A stretch of DNA of 64,000 nt, taken from contig CM019721.1 of assembly GCA_009760885.1 (NCBI GenBank), positions 23,196,146 to 23,260,145 of the forward strand, read 5' to 3'. The first letter of the stretch is position 1, and each line of letters starts with the position of its first letter. The notes beneath the pieces were generated by a model. The model was not told the DNA's origin. It searched no databases and worked only from the letters and a program-made list of their open reading frames with translations. Below are positions 21,831-33,439 of this stretch, one piece after another. The DNA comes from Achatina immaculata. Its lineage: Eukaryota; Mollusca; Gastropoda; Stylommatophora; Achatinidae. The translations under genes were made by a program, and so were the position numbers.

Positions 21831-22731
21831 CCATTACACAAGCACAATAGATATACTATTTTAAGAGCATACACTTTACACTTGTCACCTTTATTAATGA
21901 TGTGGTAAGAGGTTATACTTGTCGCCTTTATTCTTGATGTGTTAAGAGGTTATACTTGTCGCCTTTATTCTTGATGTGATAAGAGGTTATACTTGTCCCT
22001 TTTATTCTTGATGTGGTAAGAGGTTATACTTGTCGCTTTTATTCTTGATGTGGTAAGAGGTTATACTTGTCGCTTTTATTCTTCATGTAGTAAGAGGTTA
22101 CATCAGTTGCTTTTTTCTTGATGTGTTAGGGCGCTACACATGTCGCCTTTATTCTTGATGTCGTAAGGAGCTACACCTGCCGACTTTATTCTTGATGTCG
22201 TAAGGTGCTACACCTGTCATCTTTATTCTTGATGTCCTAAGGAGCTACACTTGTCGCCTTTATTGTTGATGTATTATGGAGCTACACTTGTCGCATGTAT
22301 TAGTGATTTAATTTCACTTTGTGCATTAAGTTTTACTGTTATTTTTAGGTTCCGTAATTTCTCATTCGTGTGCCCGCCTTTCTGATACAGCTATCACAAC
22401 AATAATAATCTTAACAACAAGAAGAACTGAACAGAAAAGATAAATAAACAAAACAGGAAATGAACTCACAAGACGGTCACTCTGGCACAGAAGTAGGACT
22501 TTGCTGGCGATTCCTTACTTTTTATAAATAAATGTAAGTGTGTTAAGAAATCCGATAAGGAAATCAGCTGACCAAGACCCTGTCCCACCTCCCCGTGGTT
22601 CCCTCAGTAACGGGCATACCCTGGATAACGGGGCAGGGATCGCCATAGTCCTCATGGTGGTGGACTCTGCTAAAGAAGTATTTCACACCCCCCTTGCTTT
22701 TTAGCTGTACTCTGGGACTGAAAAAGTAGCC
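21831..22731. repeat. Segmental tandem duplication, copy 1
   Basis: The 0.9-kb segment starts at CGCCATTACACAAGCACAAT and includes 37-bp array block 3 (21872-22290), an AT-rich spacer and a GC-rich tract (22566-22725). It is followed head-to-tail by copy 2. The two copies differ by a few point changes, a one-base change in a G-run, and a loss of two 37-38-bp units in copy 2. Confidence 0.95.
22566..22718 (-). other. Duplicated protein-like tract, possible terminal exon, copy 1
   Basis: On the minus strand an acceptor-like CTACTTTTTCAG is followed by an open frame: SPRVQLKSKGGVKYFFSRV, then HHHEDYGDPCPVIQGMPVTE and GTTGRWDRVLVS, ending in TGA. Base composition is higher in GC than the surroundings. 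I do not recognise a family. The same tract is in copy 2 (23397-23548), where one G fewer in the G-run (AAGGGGG versus AAGGGGGG) shifts the upstream frame. It could be an exon, or part of an unrecognised dispersed repeat. Confidence 0.3.
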
Positions 22732-23567
22732 GCCATTACACAATCACAATAGATATACTATTTTAAGAGCATACACTTTACACTTGTCACCTTTATTAAT
22801 GATGTGGTAAGAGGTTATACTTGTCGCCTTTATTCTTGATGTGTTAAGAGGTTATACTTGTCGCCTTTATTCTTGATGTGATAAGAGGTTATACTTGTCG
22901 CTTTTATTCTTCATGTAGTAAGAGGTTACATCAGTTGCTTTTTTCTTGATGTGTTAGGGCGCTACACATGTCGCCTTTATTCTTGATGTCGTAAGGAGCT
23001 ACACCTGCCGACTTTATTCTTGATGTCGTAAGGTGCTACACCTGTCATCTTTATTCTTGATGTCCTAAGGAGCTACACTTGTCGCCTTTATTGTTGATGT
23101 ATTATGGAGCTACACTTGTCGCATGTATTAGTGATTTAATTTCACTTTGTGCATTAAGTTTTACTGTTATTTTTAGGTTCCGTAATTTCTCCTTTGTGTG
23201 CCCGCCTTTCTGATACAGCTATCACAACAATAATAATCTTAACAACAAGAAGAACTGAACAGAAAAGATAAATAAACAAAACAGGAAATGAACTCACAAG
23301 ACGGTCACTCTGGCACAGAAGTAGGACTTTGCTGGCGATTCCTTACTTTTTATAAATAAATGTAAGTGTGTTAAGAAATCCGATAAGGAAATCAGCTGAC
23401 TAAGACCCTATCCCACCTCCCCGTGGTTCCCTCAGTAACGGGCATACCCTGGATAACGGGGCAGGGATCGCCATAGTCCTCATGGTGGTGGACTCTGCTA
23501 AAGAAGTATTTCACACCCCCTTGCTTTTTAGCTGTACTCTGGGACTGAAAAAGTAGCCGCCATAACC
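22732..23567. repeat. Segmental tandem duplication, copy 2
   Basis: Repeats copy 1 from CGCCATTACACAATCACAAT to the GTAGCCGCCAT junction. It includes 37-bp array block 4 (22770-23125), which is about 75 bp shorter than in copy 1. Confidence 0.95.
23397..23548 (-). other. Duplicated protein-like tract, copy 2
   Basis: Second copy of the GC-rich tract, encoding YFFSRVHHHEDYGDPCPV and WDRVLVS before TGA. The shorter G-run puts the acceptor-proximal codons out of frame with this C-terminus relative to copy 1. Confidence 0.3.
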
Positions 23568-23710
23568 CGCTCCCACGTCGATACGATGCTGTGCCCCAAC
23601 ATCTCCACAGCATCGGCTGCAAAACACCAGCTCTTAGTTCAAGTATAAGTACAAGCAAATGAATGTGAATCATTTTCGTTCTATGTTTCATTACGCTGTC
23701 TTTAGCGTGC

Positions 23711-23743
<33 letters not shown>

Positions 23744-24330
23744 GGAAAGAGAGAGAGAGAGAGACAGGCAGACAGAAGATGGAGAGAGGGAGAGAAAGAG
23801 AGACAGAGAGAGATAACTGTTTCAGCTACACTGTAGCAAAACAAAGCGGGAATAAAAATGGATGAGATTGATGAGGTATTATCTAAAGCGGATAAATAAC
23901 GCAAATGTGCGTCGTGATTAATACATTCATACGCCACCCCCTCCCCCACCCCCGGGGCTTCTAGCGTTTGTAGGGGTAAATGCGTTCATGAATCTCGTGT
24001 CCATTTTTGTGGAATATGGACAGGATAATGAGCGAATAAACAGTAATCTACGTCTGAGAGGTTAGCATTGCAAGAATGGAAGGACCCGCAGGTCATAGAA
24101 AGGGAGAGAATCTATGCAGAGTTAACAACCAAGAGTTGAAATAAACGGAAACATCACGGCAAATATCATGGCAAACAGCATGGTAAACATCGCGGTAAAC
24201 ATCGAGGTAAACATCACTGAACATAATTAGATACAATCTTGCAGTAATGAAATGCAGGAAGACGTAGGCTTTCTGGAAGAAAAGAAAAACGTCTGTTCTG
24301 TTGTTTGTTTATTTTTGTCACGTTGGGGGA
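23568..24330. other. No gene recognised; (GA)n stretch
   Basis: Contains imperfect (GA)n at 23710-23815 and a short run of 14-17-bp repeats (GGTAAACATCG type) at 24150-24220. No supported gene. Confidence 0.45.
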
Positions 24331-24632
24331 TGCTCTTATTTGCCTGGTCTGGTTGCACGTACTTTGCCTGGTCTGGTTGCACGTACTTTGCCAGGTCTGG
24401 TTGCACGTACTTTGCCAGGTCTGGTTGCATGTACTTTGCTAGGTCTGGTTGCACGTACTTTGCCTGGTCTGGTTGCACGTACTTTGCCTGGTCTGGTTGC
24501 ACGTACTTTGCCTGGTCTGGTTGCACGTACTTTGCTAGGTCTGGTTGCACGTACTTTGCCTGGTCTGGTTGCACGTACTTTGCTAGGTCTGGTTGCACGT
24601 ACTTTGCCTGGTCTGGTTGCACGTACTTTCTG
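24331..24632. repeat. 24-bp minisatellite, about 12 units
   Basis: The unit is TGCCTGGTCTGGTTGCACGT plus ACTT. The 24-bp length keeps several frames open on both strands (8-residue repeats), which explains the long open frames here. Confidence 0.95.
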
Positions 24633-24861
24633 GGTTTATTTTCTAGGCCAGGCAGTTTCCGAGGAGAGAACTGGTAGAAAATTACTGAAGAGAAAAGATG
24701 GGAGTACAGAAAGAACCCATGTGGGTGCGGGTGCCTGCACGCGTGGGTAATGCTAATACTACTGGGACATAATGTCTCCACTTGACAGTTGAGGACTCAT
24801 GACTCGGTCCCAAGGACGTGCAAGTCTTAACTCCAGTTACCTTTCCCAGTGGCCTGCAGCT

Positions 24862-25290
24862 GACCTAGATCTGGAAGTAGGCACATATCCCAGATGCCTG
24901 CAGTTGACCTAGCTCTGGAAGTAGGCACCTGTCTCAGCGGCCTGCAGTTGACCTAGCTCTGGAAGTAGGCACCTGTCTCAGCGATCTGCCTGGACCTAGC
25001 TCTGGAAGTAGGCACCTGTCTCAGCGATCTGCCTGGACCTAGCTCTGGAAGTAGGCACCTGTCTCAGCGATCTGCCTGGACCTAGCTCTGGAAGTAGGCA
25101 CCTGTCTCAGCGGCCTGCAGTTGACCTAGCCCTGGAAGTAGACACCTGTCTCAGCGATCTGTCTGCAGTTGACCTAGCTCTGGAAGTAGGCACCTGTCTC
25201 AGCGGCCTGCAGTTGACCTAGCTCTGGAAGTAGGCACCTGTCTCAGCGGCCTGCAGTTGACTTAGCTCTGGAATTAGGTACCTGTTTTTG
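24862..25290. repeat. 44-bp minisatellite, type I
   Basis: The unit is CTGGAAGTAGGCACCTGTCT plus CAGCGGCCTGCAGTTGACCT and AGCT; about 9-10 units of 43-44 bp. It grades at 25290-25380 into type II through mixed units. Confidence 0.93.
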
Positions 25291-25324
25291 CGATCTCTAG
25301 ACGGCCAAAATCTGAAAATGTGCA

Positions 25325-26220
25325 ACTGTGTCAGCGACCTAGACAAGACTACAATAAGACAATTACCAACTGTCTCAGCTACCTGCATAAAACCATAATA
25401 AGAAAATTACCAACTGTCTCAGTGACCTGCAGAAGACCATAATAAGAAAATTACCAACTGTCTCAGTGACCTGCAGAAGACCATAATAAGAAAATTACCA
25501 ACTGTCTCAGTGACCTGCAGAAGACCATAATAAGAAAATTACCAACTGTCTCAGTGACCTACAGAAGACCATAATAAGAAAATTACCAACTGTCTCAGTG
25601 ACCTGCAGAAGACCATAATAAGAAAATTACCAACTGTCTCAGTGACCTGCAGAAGACCATAATAAGAAAATTACCAACTGTCTCAGTGACCTACAGAAGA
25701 CCATAATAAGAAAATTACAACTGTCTCAGTGACCTACAGAAGACCATAATAAGAAAATTACCAACTGTCTCAGTGACCTGCAGAAGACCATAATAAGAAA
25801 ATTACCAACTGTCTCAGTGACCTACAGAAGACCATAATAAGAAAATTACCAACTGTCTCAGTGACCTACAGAAGACCATAATAAGAAAATTACCAACTGT
25901 CTCAGTGACCTACAGAAGACCATAATAAGAAAATTACCAACTGTCTCAGTGACCTACAGAAGACCATAATAAGAAAATTACCAACTGTCTCTGCGACCTA
26001 CAGAAGACCATAATAAGAAAATTACCAACTGTCTCTGCGACCTACAGAAGACCATAATAAGAAAATTACCAACTGTCTCTGCGACCTACAGAAGACCATA
26101 ATAAGAAAATTACCAACTGTCTCTGCGACCTACAGAAGACCATAATAAGAAAATTACCAACTGTCTCTGCGACCTACAGAAGATCATAATAAGAAAATTA
26201 CCAACTGTCTCTGCGACCCA
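25325..26220. repeat. 44-bp minisatellite, type II
   Basis: The unit is GACCTGCAGAAGACCATAAT plus AAGAAAATTACCAACTGTCT and CAGT, about 20 units, nearly identical. The right-hand six units share TGCGACCTAC in place of AGTGACCTGC. The CTGTCTCAG-GACCTGCAG part is shared with type I. Confidence 0.97.
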
Positions 26221-26316
26221 CTGATCACCAAATATGGAACTGATCACCTGCTCTGCCGAACAGCAAACGGCGAAACTCTGGAAATGGGCACCTGATACAC
26301 TAAAGTTATGGAGAAC

Positions 26317-26540
26317 GGTGTCAGGGCACAGCGAGACTGTCTACCCGAAGACTCTGACAAGGTGTCAGGGCACAGCGAGACTGTCTACCCGAAGACTCCG
26401 ACACGGTGTCAGGGCACAGCGAGACTGTCTACCCGAAGACTCTGACACGGTGTCAGGGCACAGCGAGACTGTCTACCCGAAGACTCCGACAAGGTGTAGG
26501 GGCACAGCGAGACTGTCTACCCGAAGACTCCGACACGGTA
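26317..26540. repeat. 44-bp minisatellite, type III
   Basis: The unit is GGTGTCAGGGCACAGCGAGA plus CTGTCTACCCGAAGACTCCG and ACAC; five units spaced exactly 44 bp (26317, 26361, 26405 and so on). Confidence 0.95.
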
Positions 26541-27425
26541 GACTGCACACGAACGTGGATAAATAAAAAAGAAATAAGAAAATCAAGGAACTTTCAGTTC
26601 CACATAAAGAAACCTCGTTGTGAAAACAAAATGTGTAAACACCGCAACAACATATAAAGCATATGATAACATTTTTCTAGTTTTAATGAGACAGCTCAGC
26701 GGGCAACGTTTCTCAATAAACCTGCACAAAAGAATAGGAAATCCTTCGTCGTATATCAACGAAACAAAATAATAGGAACAACCCGGAGAACTGAATCTTA
26801 CGCGACTGGGCGAGACGTCATTTCCCTATGTTTCGCGCCATTCTGATCACGTGATTTCCTAATCGTGGAGAAGACTCATGTTCTGACACGTCTTCAGAGC
26901 GACAGCATGTGAACCTTGCTCAGTCCAGCCACCAGCCCCAGGCTTAAGCCTGATGTGACATACTGTAAGCCCGTTTCCATTAAAAGAATGTAAGTTAGAA
27001 ATTTACTTAATATCTTTACTCAGATAGTGTGTTTAAGATAATTTGATGTGATTATGCTAGTTATTTTGTGCTATTTTAGTTTAACGTCAAGATCTTTTGT
27101 AGATGGAGCTTTCCACTGTTAATACGACGCTGAGTTAAGATACGCCACGTGGAATGAGCTTTCAGATACTAAATTTAAATGTTACTTCTACGTTAGATAA
27201 TTCTACAGTACTTAAAGAGACTAAAGAACCCAGTGTCTTGATGCTTTCATTTATCAAATATAGGGACATAGGCTCAACCACATGAGACCACGTGAGTGTT
27301 GAAATTAGAAGATCTATTGTACCTAAAAAAACGTGTTTTATTTAACTAAGTTTATCGGATGTAAAATCTGTCTAGCTTAAGAGAGCACTGAGGTGTTAAG
27401 ATGTAAGACTTATTTAACGGAATCT
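26541..27425. other. No gene recognised
   Basis: AT-rich. 26810-26995 is less AT-rich and holds a CACGTG box, a GCGCC box and, at 26990, an AAT|GTAAGT donor-like site; a first exon is conceivable but unsupported. Confidence 0.35.
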
Positions 27426-27682
27426 AATGTAAAGGTAAAGGTAAAGGTAAGTGCTGTCATGCCTTAGAGGCACATAGGGATATGGTGTTAGTGCCCATAT
27501 CTTCCTTGACCTGTCAGCACGCTAGAGGGTGATATGGCCTGGCCGCCTTTCCTTCCCCAACTCCAGAAGAAGTCGGATACCCATTTCTACAGCTGGGTGA
27601 CTGGGGTGCCTCCGGCCGGATTCGAACCCCCAACCTTCGCCATGAGAGACCAGTGCACCAACCACTTCGCCATATGTAAGAA
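27426..27682 (-). mobile_element. SINE C, tRNA-headed, with (GGTAAA)n-type end
   Basis: On the minus strand the head reads TGGCGAAGTGGTTGGTGCAC (A-box region) and GGTTCGAATCC (B box), typical of a tRNA-derived pol III promoter. The body ends at 27430-27455 in repeated AAAGGT units, which are the 3' tail on the minus strand. It is different from SINE A and SINE B in the body. Confidence 0.8.
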
Positions 27683-27984
27683 GGAAATTACTATACAAAT
27701 GTTTTGGGAACTGTTACGAGTTGTCATTTAAAAACGACCCAGAATTATGGACAGTAATCTCCTTTTTTATGGTAAAGTTTCTGGATAAACTGGGAACAGA
27801 TCTGTGTGAGAGCACAATATATCCTGCTGCCCATGGCAACCTCTTTTATTTTTCCCAAGTTTGTTGTATTTTTTTTTTTTATTTTTCTGATAGAGCGGAG
27901 AACACACGAGAGAGTGGGTCTGCCAGTTGCCCTAGTAAAGGACAATAGGCCAAAATCCTGAGCTTCTCTAAAAAATCACAAGTT
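27683..27984. other. No gene recognised
   Basis: About 300 bp with a poly-T run at 27870-27882. Confidence 0.4.
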
Positions 27985-28850
27985 CCCATCCCTCGTCTTT
28001 CTGTCCACTTGCCATTCCTTGTCCTTCTATACACTCGCCAGTCCTCGTCCTACTATCCATTCGCCAGTCCTTGTCCTAGTATCCATTCGCCAGAACTCGT
28101 CCTATTATCCAGTCGCCAGTACTCGTCCTACTATCCATTCGCCAGTCTTCGTCCTACTATAAATTCGCCAGTCTTCGTCCTACTATCCACTCGCCAGTCA
28201 TCGTCCTATCCACTCGCCGGTCCTCATCCTACTATCCAGTCGCCAGTCCTCTTCTTAATATCTACTCGCCAGTCCTCGTCCTCCTATCCATTCATCAGTC
28301 ATTGTCCTTCTATCCACTCGCCAGTCCTCGTCCTACTATCCATTCGCCAGTCCTCGTCCTACTATCCACTCGCCAGTCCTCGTCCTACTATCCACTCACC
28401 AGTCCTCATCCTACTATCCACTCGCCAGTCCTCGTCCTCCTATCCACTCGCCAGTCCTCGTCCTATCCACAAGCCAGTCCTCATCCTTCTATCCACTCAC
28501 CAGTCCTCATCCTTCTATCCACTCACCAGTCCTCATCCTTCTATCCACTCACCAGTCCTCATCCTTCTATCCACTCACCAGTCTTCATCCTTCTATCCAC
28601 TCACCAGTCCTCATCCTTCTATCCACTCACCAGTCCTCATCCTTCTATCCACTCACCAGTCCTCATCCTTCTATCCACTCACCAGTCCTCATCCTTCTAT
28701 CCACTCACCAGTCCTCATCCTTCTATCCACTCGCCAGTCCTTCTCCTTCTATCCACTCACCAGTCCTCCTCCTTCTATCCACTCACCAGTCCTCCTCCTT
28801 CTATCCATTCACCAGCACTGGTCCTACTATCCACTGTCCTACCTCCACCC
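27985..28850. repeat. 26-bp minisatellite, about 33 units
   Basis: The unit is TCCACTCACCAGTCCTCATC plus CTTCTA. Variable units on the left (CATTCGCC, ACTACTATC), near-identical ones at 28480-28730. Three units (78 bp) restore the frame, so all frames of one strand look open. Confidence 0.96.
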
Positions 28851-29712
28851 CACAACAACGGCAACAGTCTCCACTCAATCTCCACCGCATTTAAACACAC
28901 ACACACACACACACAAGAGAAAACGAAATCGGAGACGAAAGACTACACAGCCGGCCATGATAAGGTTATACTGATAAACATCGCTTGCGCAGTGAAAATA
29001 ACAAATGCTGGAAAATCCTCAATCACCGAACTACATCTACGTCCATGAAACTCAATTCATGAATTTTTTTTTTTTCACGGATTTATTTCACGAATTCCAG
29101 ATATTGTCCAATGTAGCGGCATGAAACTCGTTAATCGATGAAGAATTCCGCGTTATAAAATCATTTTACTGTCAAACGAAACCGGAAGCTGACATTTATG
29201 AGATCACGTGACAAGGAAAATGTGATTTAACGTTGTTTGTTCTGTTTGTTATTCACAAGTTGTGCCTGTTTTTTTAAAAAGTTTTTTATGTCATGTAAAC
29301 AAAATATTATCTCAGTGTTGATAGAATCTTTGTGTGCAACATGTGAAGAATTTGTTGTTCATTTATCTGTGTGCATTGCAGAGATCGCTGGAAAAGCTTC
29401 GAGTTTTCTGTTCTGTAAATCCAGCGCGAGGTTTCTCAACATTTCTTCTCAATGACCATTTCTCTTCTTCCTGTTTATTTATTTAATTTGTTTCGTTTTA
29501 AAATTGTCCCTTTACTTATGCAGGCTTACGGGGCCGCTGAAATAATTCTAGTGCGTGAATCGATTTGTTTATTAGTTTGGCTGTAATTGATGTTTGAGAA
29601 CGTAGAGTAATTATATCATGCATTTTTATGTATGTATATTGATCAGTATTTGAATATGAGGTTATGTGTAAAGGTTGTGTGTCCGTATTTAGTGCTAATC
29701 TTTGTAGTTTTG
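28851..29712. other. No gene recognised
   Basis: Contains (CA)n at 28895-28914. No supported ORF. Confidence 0.45.
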
Positions 29713-30208
29713 GTTGTTGCTGCCTGCCTGCCTGCATACCTACTTACCTACCTACATACCTACCTACCTACCTAACTACCTACCTACTTACCTAACTACA
29801 TACCTACCTACCTACATATATCTACCTACCTACCTAACTACCTACCTACTTACGTAACTACGTACCTACCTACCTACATATATCTACCTACTTACCTACA
29901 TATATCTACCTACCTACCTACATATATCTACCTACCTACATATATCTACCTACCTACCTACATATATCTACCTACCTACCTACCTACTTACCTACATACC
30001 TACCAACCTAATACCTACCTACATACCTACACCTACTTACCTTTATACCTACCTACCCACACACCTACCTACCTACTTACCTACATACCTACCTACCTAA
30101 TCTACCTACCTACCTACTTACTTACCTATCTACCTACCTACCTACCTACCTACCTACGTACCTACCTACGTACCTACCCACCTGCCTACATTACCTACCT
30201 ACCTACCC
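29713..30208. repeat. (TACC)n-type microsatellite
   Basis: About 500 bp of TACC/CTAC units with CATA and ACTT variants. Confidence 0.96.
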
Positions 30209-30214
30209 AGTGCC

Positions 30215-30575
30215 ATGCCGACAGGGTGTTAGTTATGAGCTAGTTCTTTCTCCACGGCACTTCGTCAGTTCATCTTTCATCTTTTTTTCTTAGCTTGATT
30301 CTGTCACTTTCACCGTCTATCCTCCCTGTTGGTATCAAATATTCCAAACCACCTGCTCTCATGACGTGTCCTGGGAATCTGGATTGTCTCTTCCTGAATT
30401 TTGTTACTGGTTGTCTCCCTTATTCGGACTCTCTCAGGACCGTTCGATCTCTTCGCTGTCCATTTATCTTAAGCATTCTTCTGAAGAACTACATTTCCGC
30501 CCCCTCTAGGTGGCGCTATACGTCCTTAACCTCTGTCCTGCTAGTAGTGAGCTGGTGTTGAATGTCTGCCTCAAA
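30215..30575 (-). mobile_element. LINE E-type C-terminal fragment
   Basis: The minus strand encodes FFRRMLKINGQRRDRTVL, then RKRQSRFPGHVMRAGGLEYL and IPTGRID. This is the usual C-terminal arrangement of LINE ORF2 (RRMLRIxW, GHVMRR, TGKIEG). The GRPR box is degenerate. Confidence 0.7.
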
Positions 30576-30589
30576 AAGCTGAGAGATGA

Positions 30590-30662
30590 AGGGTAGAATT
30601 TCACATCCGATGCCCGCCTAAATTTCTTATCCCTGGGAAAAAAAATGTGTTTGTTCGTTCAG
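30590..30662 (+). mobile_element. LINE D-like 3' terminal block
   Basis: GATGAAGGGTAGAATTTCAC with GATGCCCGCC and CCCTGGGAAAAAAAATGTG resembles the LINE D 3' ends at 10.8 and 14.1 kb. Confidence 0.5.
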
Positions 30663-31688
30663 CCTTGACTTCTTTTCTCTGACATTCATACTTTGACACT
30701 CTGCTGTCTCAGCTTGTGACCAGTCTTAACTTAGCGTGGAACACAAACAAGTTTTCTTTCATGTGTATTTACTTTTGTTATATCTTCCCCCCCATTTGTC
30801 GCTGTTTAAGATACAAGTTTTTATCGGCGAAATATTGGACTGTTGTTGTTTCTCATAACTTTATCATTGATCTTATTATCTATTATCTTTTTTTCTCTCT
30901 CTTACCTACCTGTTAATTTTCTTTCCATTTCTTTTCTTTTTTTTAAAAATTGGGTCATACACTTTCGACTGTCTTCATTGTTCTAAAATCAGTTTTACTG
31001 CAGCCATTAGCACACATATCCAGCGTCTTTTATACATCGCAATGTTGGCTATTTATTTCTAACATTTATTTTCTATTTCTCTTAAAACATTTGGGCTGCC
31101 AGGTTCCAAGTCTTGTAGTTGGCAAGACGGACTTGTACGCTTTCTAAAACTAAATATCTACTCTCTACAAACGTGGCTACACACACATTTTCTCTCTCTC
31201 TCTCTCTCTCTCTCTTTGGGGCATACTGTAAGGATTCTTGTGAAATTATTAATGAAGGACATATTACTACGCCGGGCAAAGTATTAAAGAAAACTGTGTC
31301 AAAGCTGGGTTTTGGGAGGGATTGTTTGGGAGGGGTGGTTTGGGAGGGGGGATGAGGAGAGAGGGATGGGAGTGATCTAGCTAGCCTAGATTTTGCAGAG
31401 TTATAGAAATGTGTACACATTATAAATTTTAAAATAAACTATGGGGAGGGGGGCGGGGAGGGGGATGTAGAATTATGAATTATCATTAAGTTCACAGGTC
31501 CTCGACTTGGATAGGTTTGAAAACCATTGCATTTATTGATAATATTTTAAAAGAAAGCCAGGCCAACATAAAGGTGTTATTATACCAGGTTTAATATTCA
31601 TAACAAGTATCCTCTCACCACGATAATTATACAGAAAAGGCTTAACGAAAACATGGCCGATTAGGTAAGTGACATGCAGTTTCACAGA

Positions 31689-31732
<44 letters not shown>

Positions 31733-32068
31733 GCTTTCAGGGAGGGATAGACAGAAGAATGACCAGGTCGCACAGGTTTCAGCTCCTCGGTCTCATGTAG
31801 CTTTCGATTTATGTCCCACAACGACGTCATACGCTAAAAATAGATATATGAAATATCACATGAAATATTGCATACAGCGTGTGATAAGTTTGTAATTAAA
31901 GACAATTCTAACAAAAATTACTGATAAAAACTGTTATTTCTTTATGCCAAAATTTGAAATTCTTTGAAAAGTTTGAAAATACTAGATAAAAAGTAAAATG
32001 AAACTTACTTCACTCCTTCACAACGTGTATTAATAACTTTCCCGGGCAACGCCGGGTAGTGTTACTAA
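30663..32068. other. No gene recognised; two (TC)n tracts
   Basis: AT-rich, with (TC)n at 31190-31216 and 31691-31728, G-rich runs at 31315-31350 and 31443-31465, and a GC hairpin at 32041-32056. No supported gene. Confidence 0.45.
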
Positions 32069-32300
32069 CTTAATCTAGCACTTGTAAACTACTGCAGAAA
32101 GTTGTATAAATCTTTAATCTAGTACTTGTAAACTACTGCAGAAAGTTGTATACATCTTTAATCTAGCATTTGTAAACTACAGCAGAAAGTTGTATACATC
32201 TTTAATCTAGCACTTGTAAACTACTGCAGAAAGTTGTATATATCTTTAATCTAGTACTTGTAAACTGCTGCAGAAAGTTGTATACATCTTTAATCTAGCA
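32069..32300. repeat. 44-bp minisatellite, 5 units
   Basis: The unit is AATCTAGCACTTGTAAACTA plus CTGCAGAAAGTTGTATACAT and CTTT, spaced exactly 44 bp (for example 32116 and 32160). Confidence 0.96.
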
Positions 32301-32532
32301 CTGTAGCTAGGACTAGGGCCTACGTTGCCTTGTAATCAGGACGAGGGCCCACGTACCTTATAATAACGACTAGGGCCCACGCTGTCTTATAACAAGAATG
32401 GGGTCCACAATGCCTTATAGTAACGATGGTGGCCTACGTTGTATTATAATAAAAACGAGGGCCCACGATGTCTAGTGATAAGGACGAGGGCCCACACAGT
32501 CTTGTAATGAGGACGAGATCCAAAGTTGTAGC
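32301..32532. repeat. 29-bp degenerate tandem repeat
   Basis: The unit is TTATAATAACGACTAGGGCC plus CACGCTGTC, about 7-8 diverged units, immediately beside the 44-bp array. Confidence 0.8.
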
Positions 32533-32677
32533 AAGTATATCAATAACAAAAGCATGAGAATTTACTATTTTAACTCCGAAGAATACAGCAACAAAAACAC
32601 ACCAAAACATGCCCCCAAAAACTTCAGTCCTAGCTCCAAAGAAAAATGTTTAAAAAGTCTATGAGGTGGGGCCACAA

Positions 32678-33438
32678 CTCATAAAACAGATTTATCTCAG
32701 GACAAGAAATAAAACTGAGAACGTACAACTCATAAAACAGATTTATCTCAGGACAAGAAATAAAACTGAGAACGTACAACTCATAAAACAGATTTATCTC
32801 AGGACAAGAAATAAAACTGAGAACGTACAACTTATAAAACAGATTTATCTCAGGACAAGAAATAAAACTGAGAACGTACAACTCATAAAACAGATTTATC
32901 TCAGGACAAGAAATAAAACTGAGAACGTACAACTTATAAAACAGATTTATCTCAGGACAAGAAATAAAGCTGAGAACGTACAACTTATAAAACAGATTTA
33001 TCTGAAGACAAGAAATAAAACTGAGAACGTACAACTCATAAAACAGATTTATGTCAGGACAAGAAATAAAGCTGAGAACGTACAACTTATAAAACAGATT
33101 TATCTCAGGACAAGAAATAAAGCTGAGAACGTACAACTTATAAAACAGATTTATCTCAGGACAAGAAATAAAGCTGAGAACGTACAACTTATAAAACAGA
33201 TTTATCTGAAGACAAGAAATAAAACTGAGAACGTACAACTCATAAAACAGATTTATGTCAGGACAAGAAATAAGCTGAGAACGTACAACTTATAAAACAG
33301 ATTTATCTCAGGACAAGAAATAAAGCTGAGAACGTACAACTTATAAAACAGATTTATCTCAGGACAAGAAATAAAGCTGAGAACGTACAACTCATAAAAC
33401 AGATTTATCTCAGGACAAGAAATAAAGCTGAGAACTTA
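32678..33438. repeat. 51-bp minisatellite, about 15 units, ending in a splice donor
   Basis: The unit is AACTCATAAAACAGATTTAT plus CTCAGGACAAGAAATAAAAC and TGAGAACGTAC. 51 bp equals 17 codons, so both strands stay open for about 200 codons, which is an artefact. On the minus strand each unit starts GTACGTTCTCAG, and the last unit, beside the exon, starts GTAAGTTCTCAGC and is the exon's splice donor. Confidence 0.97.
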
Positions 33439-33439
33439 C

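Noticed and set aside
24227..24781. Repeat proteins YVQPDQAK and GLVARTLP types
   Set aside because: Three frames on two strands are open only because the unit is 24 bp; no conserved non-repeat part.
27600..27680. Genuine tRNA gene from the GGTTCGAATCC box
   Set aside because: The acceptor stem and anticodon arm do not pair, and the sequence continues into a SINE body; the same holds for 2568, 39081 and 39929.
27985..29048. 321- and 248-codon frames with LLSTHQSSSFYPLTSPHPSI-type repeats
   Set aside because: Frames of the 26-bp array, which repeats every 78 bp; no flanking coding signal.
32630..33295. 200-codon open frames on both strands with 17-residue repeats
   Set aside because: They are produced by the 51-bp minisatellite unit (a multiple of three) and no start, signal or composition supports a gene.
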